The notes below the pieces were generated by a model that made no database searches, was not told the DNA's origin, and worked only from the letters and a program-made list of their open reading frames with translations. Source: Panax quinquefolius (lineage: Eukaryota; Streptophyta; Magnoliopsida; Apiales; Araliaceae). Taken from it: 64,000 nucleotides of DNA. Both the position numbers and the translations under genes were made by a program. The stretch lies in assembly GCA_020205615.1 (NCBI GenBank), contig CM035163.1:53913899-53977898 (forward strand), written 5' to 3'. This document shows, one piece after another, positions 47,641 through 58,827 of the stretch; within the stretch, counting starts at the first letter, position 1; the number at the start of each line of letters is the position of its first letter.

Positions 47641-48715
47641 GTTACAACCCTGTATTTGGTGGCATCGGACCTGTGTGAGGCATTGCGGAGTATGATTTGC
47701 AAAAGATGAGATCATCGGTATAGTGTACCTTGTATTTAGGCGAATACCAATGTGTGATATGTAAAGCCATAATTTAACTTGTGACAACAAGGATTCTAGG
47801 CTATTCCACTCAGTCGCGTAGCATTTTTATTCTTAATTTGGCCTTTGTAGCTTGTGAGACCTCCTTTGCAACTCGAACTGGATTGAGCCGAAGGGGTAGT
47901 ACCTATGTAGGGGTGTCACAGGTACACCTGCGGTAGCCATAGGTACACCTGCGGTAGCCACAGGTGGACATGCGGCCAACCGTGAGTATGAAAAGCCTAC
48001 AAGTTGCTTTCATAAGTCATTTTCAAGTTGCGCCGTGAAGGAAATTGGAGAGCTCTTCTTCAGATCTGCTGAGTTCGGGCGACTTTCTGCAAATTCTGCC
48101 ACCGTACAAGTGTTCTACACTGTCCTGGTAACGTATGCATGTATTCTTTTCCAGTTTTTATCCATTGGAAAATGACTTATCACATGAATTCCATCTATAC
48201 ACATAGTAGTGCATATGCATGCTTATATGACTTGATAAAAAATATTCAACATAGTAAATGTTAGTATTAAACCATGCTAAACATAATGATGTGAAAAAAT
48301 TTGACTTTTGAAATAGTCAAATTGGCACCTTTTACTGTCATTTCTTATCCTATTTGAGGACAAATGAGTAAAGGTAGAAAAGTAAAATAATCATGGTAAT
48401 TAGACTACACTTACAGATTTTTTACTATGATGTATTAATGCATGTAGGATGTATATGACTGTTGGTAGGTGTGCTACTGAATGGCCACCTAGTCATGCCT
48501 ATGTGCATGTGGATAGTCCTATTTACAAAGGGGACTACAACAAAAATATTCCAAAATGTAGGCATTGGGTAGTCATGCATTTTTAACTCTATTGTAGACG
48601 TATGTTAAAATAATGCATACATGCATGTAGTCATAAAACTGCATTTTGAAAAGCTCCAGGTTAGAATTTACCACACCCTTTTTGAGGTGATTTGGAGACT
48701 TATTGTCTAGATATT

Positions 48716-50659
48716 ATGGATCTGGATCAGCAGAGTTGTTCCCACAGGACCACTTCTGGTGTACGGAGAAGGGCTTCTGAAGTGCCTCGACCCTGTTCTA
48801 TTAGACAACCTCGTCGTTTAGTGGAGGCAATGATACGTCCAGTCCAGGTTGATGTGCCGGATGTCGAGGATGATGAGGATGATGTTCAAGTTGTGGACCC
48901 CGCTCCTGTTGCATCTGTTTCCCGTAGGAATTTTCCAGGCATTTAGGTGGCGAGCCCAGAGCTTCTGGGGCGATTTGAGTCGACACCCTTCAGTTTAGCT
49001 GCATGCAAACGAGGTATAAAGTTAGGTCTTAATCTTCCTTCTTTCCTATTGATGAGGAGTAAATGATTTTGATGTTGATCTGCATTGGATGTAGGTTCCT
49101 GGCTTTACACAGCCTCGAGGGAATTAGTTCAGCATCCACTCTATGTATCAGGCTCTACATGATGACTATAGAGCGAATGTACACGGTTGGGGATTCGGGA
49201 CGTTCTTTTCCATCCTTCCCCACCGTTGTTCCTAGGGTTACCTCAGGGCATTATTTGAGTGCTGGTTTCACCAGACTCAGTCACTCCATTTGCTGGATTG
49301 TGAGGTGATGATGACGCTGATGGATTGGCGGTTTATCATAGGTATGGAGTTTGGAAGGGCACCAGTGCCTTGTACGGCTGATATTACCCCGACTGTCGTC
49401 AGATCCTTGCTAGGAGTTCCAGACGGGGCGCTCAAGGGTATGACTGTACGTGCGGGTCCTTTAAGCGTAGATGCTATGAGCGGGCTGTTGAGTGAGCCCA
49501 TACACGATGATGTAAGAGTCAGGGATCGCATTCTTCGGCGATTGTTCCTGATGATCATTAGGAGCTGCTTCATAGCAGATAACTCTTCTACGGTGTCCTT
49601 TTCTTTGATCAGCGCCACTTGACACATGGACCGTATTGGAGAGTATGATTAGGGCTCCTACACCTTTGCCTATTTCCTCAGGGAATGTGTATGCGCTCGC
49701 AAGGCTTGACCGAGACTTGGCTAGGATTCTACCCGTTTGTGCTAGTGAGTATTTCTCTTATCTTTTCCCATGTACAGGTTAAGAGTGTTAACTGATAGCA
49801 GATGTTTGTCTTTACGTTGACAGTTTTGGGCCTATGAGAGGCTCCCATGTTTGTGTCCTGTGAGTGTGTTAGGCTTAGATACCTATCCACGAGGACAAAG
49901 ATTGCATCATTCCATACTGGCGGAGGTCCCTGTTACGGAGGGTTTCACTCATTGCCGCCTACAGTTGGAGTTGTTGACAGCGGATGTCATAACATGGGTT
50001 CCCTACTTTGGGGAGCATTTGACCATTGGTTTTGAGGATGGGTATCCGACTAGAGTCGAGTACGTGATTTCCACCCGTAGGATTTCTCTCTTCACAGATG
50101 GAGGATGGGAGCTCTACTTAGGAGAGCGTGCTATCAAGAGCACCACAAGAAAGATTCGTATGCCAATCTTGCCTCCTGCCAGGCATTACTGGCCTATTTC
50201 GCAGTCGCCCGTCATTGATATCCCATTGTTGGGTGTTGATGGTTTTGCACTGTCAGAGGTTCCCTGTACTTAGGAGATATTCCAGCATTGGTGGTCCCCT
50301 CGTAGCATTGGAGCCCAGACCCGCGCCACTCAGTTCATGGGGGATATGGTTCCAAGATCCGTGATGATGACGGATTGGCTAGCCTGTGTCCGAGATCCGA
50401 CTCATTTGGCACAGATGAACAGTTGGACCGGGCACATTTCTTTATCCAGCACTTGGACAGAGATCCTTCAGAGGCAGATACTTTTGATCCTTCCAGCTCT
50501 GGCGCTGGCCCCTCAGGTGACCCATATGCTTTTGCCGGTGCAGATCCTCCCTTGTATAGGCCTGACATCTCTTTGGATAGAGATCTAGTAACTCAGGAGG
50601 AGTTACATCAGGTGGACAGGATTGATGATGTAGATATTGACACCATTGTCTTCTTCTGA
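48716..50659 (+). pseudogene. Plant mobile domain (PMD) protein, antisense gene 1 of element E
   Basis: The ATG at 48716 gives MDLDQQSCSHRTT. Exons are 48716-49013, 49095-49744 and 49824-50659. Introns of 81 bp (GTATAA..TGTAG) and 79 bp (GTGAGT..GACAG) sit exactly where A has them. Domain signs: an acidic DVEDDEDDV run in exon 1; GWGFGTFFSIL, LHLLDCEVMMTLMDWRFIIG, RVRDRILRR and CFIADNSS in exon 2; FWAYERLPCLC, RLQLELLTADVITWVPYFGE and ISTRRISLFTDGGWELY in exon 3, ending DIDTIVFF. This matches the PMD (aminotransferase-like) family. Host PMD proteins of Arabidopsis (MAIN, MAIL1) act in gene and transposon silencing; what the element's copy does is unknown. Damage: a CAG-to-TAG after PGI, a TGG-to-TAG (YD*GSY), other stops and two single-base shifts. 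Confidence 0.82.
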
Positions 50660-50963
50660 TGTGCATTTATTTCCTTTGATAGGCCTCTGTTAGACATTGG
50701 GTATCTCTACCCCAATCTCGATATCTCGTTTGGTAGGCCGTTGTTAGTTGTTGTGCGTCAATGCCCCATTTCTATGTATTTTTAGCTGTACAGAGATGAT
50801 GTATTAGATGATGATATACTTAGGAATGTATGTACAATTTTCCATTCCCTATATCATATTTCCATCTATTGTATCATGCATGTTATTATGTTATGCATAT
50901 TTATTTATATCTAGAGATATTCAGCATTAACCCCTAGATGATCTTATGATACGGCCCACACAG
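50660..50963 (+). other. Spacer between antisense genes 1 and 2 (element E)
   Basis: 304 bp, AT-rich, matching the 302-bp spacer in A. Possible terminator and promoter. No coding frame. Confidence 0.5.
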
Positions 50964-52722
50964 ATGTCTTCTTCGACAGTTAGCCGCATTGATCATACCC
51001 CACCAGTATTGGTGGCATCCGTATCTGATCGTGGTATGATAGTATGTCACCATCGATGTGGGATTTGAGATCAACTGTTGTAGCATACTATGACCCCTTG
51101 ATGTTTGAGTGTTCCATGCAGGATTTATGGAGGGTATCTTTGGAGCACTTTGGGTATCATCATGAGGAGGTGTTTTCTAATTTGGGACCCGTGAGTTGAC
51201 TCTACTTTGGAGGAGTATGCATGTTTAACGATGTCGCCTTTGGGCCGGACCTTGCGTGTATATGGCTATTAGAGACATGAGTCGGCAGTTTATGACCCTC
51301 ACTGGATTGAGGTGTAGGGTGGTGCAGGATGAGCTCACATCCGGCCACGTGATATCCCAACATTTTATGTTTGATAGATTTGGCTTGGAGGATAGTTATA
51401 CACATCATTCCGGGGATTTCACCACACCGGAGGATCATTGGCGTTTGTCCAGAGTGGATGTACTGTTATTGTGCATATTGTTGTATGTCTACATGCCACG
51501 GTACATGGATGAGTTGGATATAGGAGTAATCATGGCAGTGAGAGCTCTCAGGGAGGGTAACACCATCGTACCGATGATTATAGCAGAGACTCTAAGGTCG
51601 GCCACATACTGCTGGACTTATCCAACAGGAGTGTTTGCAGGCAGCTCGGTCATACTGTATATGTGGTTTATGACACACTTCAGACTGATTGGCACTTTCA
51701 GATGGCATGGGTATTGTTTCACCCATGGTATAGCCATGTCATACTCCTTTCAGCCTGCAGAGTGTACAGATCCTGCATCTTGGTCCATTTTCCTGGCAGG
51801 GATCGGAGATTCGTTTGATATATTGCCGTGTACAGGGCTCAGCTCACTCTACAGCTTCATCACTCATGCTCCGGGCATGGATTATCTCCCTCTAGCTGGT
51901 TTGAGAGGCATAATTACTTACCACCCACTGGCCGTGATGTGTCAGTTTGACTAGTTCTAAGATTTTCATCCTTTTGAGGGGGCATTGAGTCAGCGATTAA
52001 CTTCTCGCCACTTATCAGTAGAGGATAGATCTAGGTTGTATGCCTGTTGGGATCAGCGTGAACTAGCTGAGTTTTCTGTCAGCCATCCAGGTTGTTCTGT
52101 AGAGTATTCCTCATGGATGGAGACAGAGACGACATTGACTATGGCAGTATCCATAGTGTAGGGGATTGATTCCGATGATGGGGAGCCTATGGAGGAGACT
52201 TATATTCCCATCAAGGAGGATTTATCTACTGGGTTGCCAGCAGTTATGATGGATTCTCCCACTACGAGTGCTACTGTGATTCAGCATTCAACATAGTATC
52301 TAGAGCAGAATCTATATCTGATGACCTTTGAGAGAGATCAGGCTAGGACCTTGATGTTGACAACTCTTAATGGGAGAGACATCGCTTTGTTGGAGAGATA
52401 TGAGGCTTTGGCACATAGAGATACCGCTATTGAGGAGCGGGATGATGCCAAATCAGCTATGGATGCAGTGATCATTGAGAGGGATGCTGCCATATTTTCT
52501 CGAGACGTGGTCGTTGCAGACAGCACTTCAGTGAGATCCCTGACCACTGATATGATTGCCGAGATGAGCGCATATATAGATGAGCATCATGTCACCATGT
52601 AGTTAGCCTCAGACTTATTGGCTCGTGTAGATATGTTGATGCAGGAGACCATAACGTTACACCCTTCCTCTGAGATAGATGCTATGTTAGATCTGCTGGT
52701 TCGCATATATACTGATTTTTAG
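50964..52722 (+). pseudogene. DUF7745-like coiled-coil protein, antisense gene 2 of element E
   Basis: The start MSSSTVSRIDH at 50964 is followed by frameshifts up to 51256. From there 232 residues are open: MSRQFMTL, TTPEDHWRLSRVDVLLLCIL, VRALREGNTIVPMIIAETLR, GVFAGSSVILYMWF and MDYLPLAGLRGIITYHPL. After stops (FD*F*DFHPF; A has CAG there) comes an acidic linker, then a charged coiled coil (ERDQARTL..ERYEALAHRDTAIEERDDA) and the end DLLVRIYTDF. This is the fullest copy of the gene. DUF7745 is a plant family of unknown function, frequent in transposons. It is transcribed toward pol, ending 1.2 kb before the pol end. Confidence 0.82.
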
Positions 52723-53046
52723 ATAGCCTTGTATTTTCCTGCACAGACTAGCTTAGCCATTTTATCATATACAGTACATATGTGTATATCAAACAGTATT
52801 ATATATGGCAGGTTTGATTTACTTCCCTTTTAATTGTGCTTTGATACTTGCTTGATATTTGTCTGTTTCTTCAGGGCTTGTGATCTTGATGCATTCTGAA
52901 TTCATCCTTGATGTGTGGAAATTGAGACGTCGTAGGATCTTTCAGAATGGATCATTGATCTATGTGTACCCTTACCATCTTTGGTGTCTTGGGACTAGTT
53001 TCTGTATGGAATGTATAAAGGAGTGTGACATTTCCTCTCTGAGATT

Positions 53047-53560
53047 GACTGCACCACAGATAGTCGCCAGTACTCCTATTTAGGAGGAGCCCAGTTAGTT
53101 CCATCTCTTATGGATTGGTGTTGCTCTTTGAGGCACAACCGCAGCTTAGATGGTCGCCGAATCTCCTATTTGTGAGGAGAGGTTAGGTAGTTCCATCCCT
53201 TTGGTCTGAAGCCGATGAAATGTGGTGGATTGAAATTTGATCCCAGTACCATTGACAAGTCTTTGTATTTTAGTAGGGGGTTAGACCGAACCATAATTGG
53301 CTGCCTACGTACTCCTATTGAAGAGGAGATCAAGTCTGCGTAGTTCGAACCTAGTGTAAGAGGTTCAACACTGAATGTGAAAGGTGTAAATGGGTGGAGA
53401 AGCTTTATTGATAAAGAAGGGTGTAGAAGTGTTTTTGTTGTTTTTGTTTTTGTAAAGAAAGGGCAGAAATGTTTTTGTTTTTTTTATTACGACCATGCCA
53501 TATAGAATATTGTTGCCTACGTACTCCCGGGTATTAGGGAGATTAGGTCGACGTAGTTTG
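53047..53560. repeat. Four dispersed CCTACGTACTCC...ACGTAG hairpin motifs
   Basis: Copies at 53047-53103, 53133-53193, 53283-53350 and 53490-53560. The last shows CTACGT and CTCCC on one side pairing with GGGAG and ACGTAG on the other. All share GACCGNACCAT..TGGCTGCC before the stem. Also in C (30851, 31046) and A (2155-2200). Confidence 0.8.
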
Positions 53561-53622
53561 CCCCTCAAGACGATTTATAAACGAAGAAGTTGAATCCCAT
53601 GTCTAGAATGAACTGCGGGGAA

Positions 53623-53720
53623 ATTAAAGTTTGATCCCATGCATGGGACAAACTGCAGGTGTGAAAAGTTTAATCCCGTCTTCAGGATAAACTGTAGGTA
53701 TGAAAGGTTCAATCCCTGAT
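53623..53720 (-). repeat. ~39-bp repeat (TTTGATCCC...CAAACTG)
   Basis: Two to three diverged units matching the 38-bp array of element A in inverted orientation. Confidence 0.7.
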
Positions 53721-53893
53721 GGGATAGCCAGAGTTGTATGATGAAAGCGGGCAATTCTTTGGTTTGAAAAAGTGTGTTTTCCCCACGAGGCGAGATGGGT
53801 AAAAAGGAAAGGTTGTATGTAATGAGGGTTAAAAAACCTGAAATGACTGGTGATCTGATGATCCAAAACTAGGATGTTTATTTGATGGTAACC

Positions 53894-55377
53894 TCAGACA
53901 TATTACCGTTTCACGGTGTCCGAGTTGATAGCTGTGGAAATTCATCATCGTCAATTTCCTACAATCTGAGAGCACCTTCAGTCAATACCTCCTTGACAAC
54001 AAACGGGCCTTCCCAGTTAGGAGCGAATTTTCCCTTAGATTGATCTTAGTTGTCAATGATCTTCTTCAAAACCAAGTCGTACTGTTTAAAATGTCGTAGC
54101 CAGACTTTTCTATTGTAGGATCTGGCAATCCTTTGCTGATATAACTGACCATGGAAGATAGCTGCGGTTCCCCTTTCGTCTATTACAGACAATTGGTGAT
54201 ACCTATCTTGTAACCATTGGTCTTCATCCAGCTGAGCATCTATTAACACTCTGAGGGATTCCATTTCCACCTCTATGGGGAGCACTGCTTCCATCCCATA
54301 GATTAATAAGTAGGGGGTTGCTCCAGTGGAAGTACGCATTGAAGTTCTGTAGGCTAATAAAGTCAGAGGCAACAAGTCAGGCCATCCCTTGTGGTTGGCG
54401 GACATTTTTTGCATGATTTTCTTGATGTTTTTATTAGCCGCTTCAATAGCACCATTCATCTTTGTACGGTAGATGACGGAGTTAAGGTGTTTGATGCGGA
54501 ATTTACTACATAGCTCCTCCATCATTTTGGTGTTGAGGTTCTTAGCATTGTCTGACACAATGACCTCTGGTTATCCATAATGACAAATGATATTGTTTCG
54601 AATGAAAGGAATGATGACTTCTTTAGTAACCCTGGGGAAGGAGGCTGCTTCTACCCACTTGGTGAAGTAATCAATCATGGTGAATATAAACCGATGTCCA
54701 TTACTGGCTTTGGGCTCAATAGGCCCGATCACGTCCATTCCCCACATTGAGAAGGGCCAAGGCGAACTCATATTGTGGAGTTCCCTTGGAGGGGCGTGGA
54801 CAACATTTCCATGAATTTGGTATTGATAGCACCTTTTGACGTGATCATCATAATCATCTTTGAGGGTACGCAAATAATGTCCAGTTCTAAGGATCTTCTT
54901 AACAATTAGAGGGCCGCTCATGTGTGGGCCACATACTCCACCATAGATCTCATCCGTGAGCCTCTGAGCTTGGTCCTTGTCCAGAAATCTGAGGAGACCT
55001 AATCCTGCATCTCTCTTGTAGAGTGCATCTCCGCTCAGGTAGAATTTCATAGCAAGTCGATGGATCCGCCTTCTTTCATTTGGTCTCGCCTTAGAGGGTG
55101 TAGATCCATCTCGTAAGTACCCCTTGATGTGCTGATACCAAGGGGTGTGGATGGGAGGTAGCTCATCCGATATTTCTCCAACATAGTTCCCATAGGCTAG
55201 GGCCTTTTGTAGGGCTAATGTGATGCTTGGCATGTTTTCCTTGTCAGGTATGTGAATCAAGGAGGCCAATGTTTCTAGCGCATCCGCAAAATCATTCCTA
55301 TTACGAGGAATGTGTAGAAGGGAGATTTCTTCAAACTCTAAAGCCATCTGTAAAACTTGTCGATGGTAAGGCAACAA
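53894..55377 (-). pseudogene. Element E integrase
   Basis: A 268-residue frame (55377-54571) runs from the end of RNase H (FADALETLASL) through linker and zinc domain (GPHMSGP, TGHY, KRCYQYQ) to the catalytic core (WGMDVIGP). The second zinc Cys is Tyr. A CAA-to-TAA stop follows CHYG. The next frame (54558-54046) has MSDNAKN (second Asp), NGAIEAANK (Glu) and the C-terminal GMEAVLPIEVEME. After a DN* stop the remaining ~150 bp ends near 53894. Core D, D and E are intact. It integrates cDNA in living relatives; not this copy. Confidence 0.92.
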
Positions 55378-55813
55378 ATATAGTTATTTGGTTTGATAGA
55401 TTCCCGTGGATTGTTTGATTACCAACTCAGAATCCCCAAAGACAGTTAACCGCCTTATGCCCATTGAACGGGCAAGTTTTAGCCCCATGATACAGCCTTC
55501 ATACTCAGCTGTGTTGTTGGTGCTGACAAACTGCAATTTGACGGCGACGGGATACTGCTCCCCCCATACCGGACACTAGAACTGCTCCAGCTCCAGAGCC
55601 TTCTGTGTTAACAGCTCCATCAAAATACATTTTCCACGTATGGTATGTATCGTACTGATGGTGTTGCTGAACTGCCATTACCCCTTCATTGGGGAAGCAT
55701 GTTTCCAAGGGTTTGAAGTCCCCTGCAGGTGTAGCGGCCAGTTGATCCGCAATTCCTTGACCTTTGATAGACTTTTGCGTCACGTAGACGATGTCAAATT
55801 GCAATAGGATCAA
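55330..55813 (-). pseudogene. Element E archaeal-type RNase H
   Basis: TWKMYFDGAVNTEGSGAGAVL (55640-55580) carries the first Asp. After a frameshift near 55570 come AEYEGCIMGLKLARSMG and FGDSELVI, with Glu and Asp. The end merges into the 55377 frame (RNRNDFADAL). This second RNase H is diagnostic of Tat/Ogre elements. Confidence 0.88.
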
Positions 55814-56243
55814 CTGTCATCTGGACAGCCGACAATTTAACATGGGTTTACTGAACACGTACTTGAGAGGATACACGCGGGATATGATATGGGTTGTGTG
55901 ACAATGAAGGTAATGTTATAACCTCATGGAAGCCCATGCTAAAGCACAACAATTTTTCTCAATCAGAGTGTACTTGTATTCACTGATGCTGAATCTTTTG
56001 CTGAGGTAATAGATAGCTTGTTCTTAGCCTCTATCATCTTTTTGTCCCAGCATATGTCCCATGGCATTGTCGTTGACTGAAAGGTACATGAATAGGGGAA
56101 CACCATCCCTGGGAGGTACAAAAATGAGAGCTTTAACTAGCTGCTCTTTGATTGTAAGGAAGGCTTTTTGACACTCATCGTTCCATTTCATGGAGGAGTT
56201 CTTCCTTAAAAACCTTAAATACGGGTTTACAGGTTGCTGTGAG
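55814..56243 (-). pseudogene. Element E connection and first RNase H, decayed
   Basis: The minus strand shows NSSMKWNDECQKAFLTIKEQL and VPLFMYLSVNDNAMG (56190-56050), then YYLSKRFS.SEYKY (56010-55970). These are the usual RT-RNase H features without the catalytic set of aRNH. Stops break it. Confidence 0.78.
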
Positions 56244-57146
56244 TTAAGAGATGAACCTGCTAATGAAGTTGATTCTTCCTAAAAACCCCCATATTTCATT
56301 CTCTATTTGAGGAATGGGTATTTTAGTAATGGCCTGGATTTTGGTGGGATCCAGCTCAATCCCTTTGTGGCTGACTAGAAATCCTAGCAACTTACCTGAT
56401 TTAACACCAAAGGCGCATTTGGCTAGATTCAACTTTAAGTTGTACTTACGCAACCTATTGAAGAGCTTTCTGAGATGGTCTAGGTGGTCTTCCTCCCTTC
56501 GGGACTTGACAATGATGTCATCCACGTAGATCTCTATCTCCTTGTGCATTAAATCATGGAAAAGAGCCATCATAGCTCGCTAATAGGTTGCTCTAGCATT
56601 AATGAGGTGGAATGACAACCGTCTATAGCAGTAGGTTCCCCAAGGCATGATGAAAGCAGTTTTCTCACGATCCTCCTCAACGACCATAATTTGATGGTAC
56701 CCCGCAAAGCAATTAGCGAAGGAATACATGCCATATTGAGTAGTATTATTAATAAGAATGTGGATAAAGGGCGCGGAAAAGCTATCTTTAAGGCAATCTG
56801 TGTTCAAATCCCGGTAATCCACGCAAACTCGCACCTTTCCTCTCGGTTTAGGCACGAGAACTATGTTGGATATCCATTCAGGATATGTAGAAACCATGAT
56901 GATACCAGCTTGAAATTGTTTCACAATTTTTTCTTTCACCTTTAAACTCCACTTAGGTTTCAATCGCTTGAGCTTTTGCCTGAATGGCTTAAATCCCTCT
57001 TTAATGGGAAGGCGATGAAGGACAATGTCAGTGGACAAACCTACCATGTCTTCATGAGACCATGCAACCACATCCTGTAATTGGGTTAATAGTGCAACCA
57101 TGTCATTCCTTTGGTTTGGAGTAAGGTTTGAACCAATCTGGATCAT
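56244..57146 (-). pseudogene. Element E reverse transcriptase
   Basis: The first frame (57146-56580) has DMVGLSTDIVLHRLP, VSTYPEWISNIVLVP and VRVCVDYRDLN. At motif A the Asp appears as Asn (FANCFAGYHQI where relatives have D). The second frame (56573-56244) carries EIYVDDIIVKS with both catalytic Asp, then GVKSGKLLGFLVS. A stop separates the frames near 56580. Probably inactive. Confidence 0.9.
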
Positions 57147-57972
57147 CCTAGGGCTTTCTAAGGTTTTGAGATTGAAAGAAGTGGTTTGATCAAGGTTGGG
57201 TTTAGGTTTGTCTTCGACCTATTCTTTGATCTCTTGAGGTATCTCAATGTCCTCTTATATTTCCATCAAGTCTTAGTCTAACTTTTCATCAAATTTACAA
57301 TCCTTATGGAGAAAAGGCATCTTATCAGCAAGTACATGCACATCTAAATTCAGAGTCCTGAAACAATATATACTTTCACTTAATATATGAAACTGTTTAA
57401 TCATACAAAATGTGAGCATATACTAGCAAAATAACTGCTAATACTTGCATGTAAAAGTAAGCGAGTTAATATTATCTCTGAGTGCGAGAGGTTTTTTCGC
57501 CTGCTTTTACCTTTTGTCGATCAATGCATGGAGTGCTGCTCCAATTGTCAAGGGCAAAGTTATGATGTACCGCAGTGATGGAGGGGCTGTTATCGTCCTC
57601 CTTCTCCCGAATGATGACCATAACATCTGGGCAATCATCGTCTGGGTTGTATCTGTTGGTATGTTCATCATGGACAATGATGTGTATGCCTGACATCATT
57701 AGAGCAATGTCTTGTTTACATTTCCATTCCCTTTCTTCGACTTCGGGATAAGGAATTAGCACTTCTTTTGCTTTAACCGGTACTGGTTTAGGAAATAGCA
57801 TAGCCATAACATGGGCTGGCACCTTTACCGAAGACTGTATAGGTTCAGGAGTTGCAGGTGGAGATAATCGTCGTGTGGCGGAAGATTGAGGAATCTGCTT
57901 GTGCTTATAAGGATTCCTATGACTGGAACTGGAAGAATAGCCTAGTTCGGTTGTCCCGGTTTAACTAGACAT
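57147..57972 (-). pseudogene. Element E protease-RT linker with intron
   Basis: The upstream part (57822-57472) has an acidic region (RYNPDDDCPDVMVII) and LDNWSSTPCIDRQK. A GT-AG interval from 57510 to 57358 (153 bp, AT-rich, ending TTGTTTCAG) follows. After it, the homologous coding sequence MPFLHKDCKFDEKLD and DKPKPNLDQTTSF resumes. In Ogre elements an intron is known between protease and RT. Element C has the two sides joined. Confidence 0.7.
57358..57510 (-). other. Putative intron between protease and RT (element E)
   Basis: Donor AAAAG|GTAAAAG at 57510, acceptor TTGTTTCAG|GACTC at 57358. Stops in all frames. Precisely absent in C at 34075/34076. Confidence 0.75.
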
Positions 57973-58827
57973 TTAAAATGGGTGCTTAATACCCTTATGA
58001 TTTTTACCCAGCCCTTGTCCAGGCTGATGACCCAATGATATCATTTCTTGTGTAGCTGCCATCACTTCGGCATAAATCTTGGGTACGGGAAGTGGTGCTC
58101 CAATAGGATGGTATTGTGTGTTGCTCAATTCCAAAGGATGAAAATTGGTCGGCTCAACTTCTGAATTGAAGTTGATGAGTGGTATGTCTCCTTGTTTAGG
58201 ACATTCTGGCTCAGCGTTGATAGTGACTAGGCTATTGTTGACAATGTATTTAAGTTGTTGATGAAGTGTAAAAGGGAGGGCTCTAGCCATGTGGATCCAT
58301 GGTCTCCCTAATAGCAGGTTGTATCCTAAATCTATCTTGAGGACATGAAAAGATACGCAAAATGTATGGGGGCCAATCTCAATTTGCAGCTCAATCTCTC
58401 CGACAGAATTTCGTTGGGATCCATCAAAAGCTTTGATAACCATATGGCTACTTCGGATCCATTTGAGATTGACATTCATCTTCACCAAAGTGGCATAAGG
58501 ACAGATATTCAGAGACGAACCTCCGTCTATCAAAACTCTAGCTAACATATACCTGGAGGACAAAATTGCAATGTGCAACGGCTTGCAATGATCGGTCCCT
58601 TCGGGCGGTATGTCGTCATTAGTGAAAGATATCACATTGTTGTTAAAAATGTGATCAACCAGATGTTGAAATTTTTCCACATCCACTGATTTCGGCAAGT
58701 AGGCGTCTTTCAAAACCTTAAGTAAGATCTTCCTATGATCCTCGGAATAGAAAACTAAATCCAGTATTGAGATTTGATGTGGAGCTTCTCTTAAGCTTAA
58801 AACCACCTTGGCTTTATTATGGCCCAT
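57973..58827 (-). pseudogene. Element E aspartic protease with G-patch
   Basis: One open frame of 284 residues. VLIDGGSSLNICP near 58530 holds the active-site Asp, with the unusual D-G-G. NLLLGRPWIHMARALP (58330-58285) is the flap-side motif of Tat proteases. The C-terminal EMISLGHQPGQGLGKNHKG is G-patch-like, an RNA-binding motif. It begins MGHNKAKV, the same as in C. Intact in itself, but the ORF before it ends at 58817, overlapping by 11 bp. Confidence 0.88.

Larger units (their letters stand above)
46741..48715. other. Element E interval between 3' LTR and antisense gene 1
   Basis: About 2 kb holding two tandem arrays (47189-47490, 47477-47640), GGTACACCTGCGGTAGCC direct repeats (47930-47970), and a 600-bp conserved stretch before the PMD start. 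It is the only place where a promoter for the antisense genes can lie other than the LTR. No clear TATA box or coding frame is seen. Confidence 0.55.
52723..53893. other. Element E interval between convergent antisense gene 2 and pol
   Basis: Non-coding, with four copies of a hairpin-forming motif and a 39-bp repeat. Long T and GTTTTT runs occur near 53430-53485. This would be the shared 3' region of both transcription directions. Confidence 0.65.

Noticed and set aside
47188..47790. 200-residue minus-strand frame with 20-residue repeats (YNAYLSVDTHINEGQATL)
   Set aside because: It follows directly from a 60-bp tandem repeat whose period is a multiple of three. No start context, no homology known to me, and A has no such frame.
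49277..49627. 116-residue minus-strand frame within the PMD gene
   Set aside because: Shadow of the PMD exon 2. The plus-strand frame carries the family motifs.
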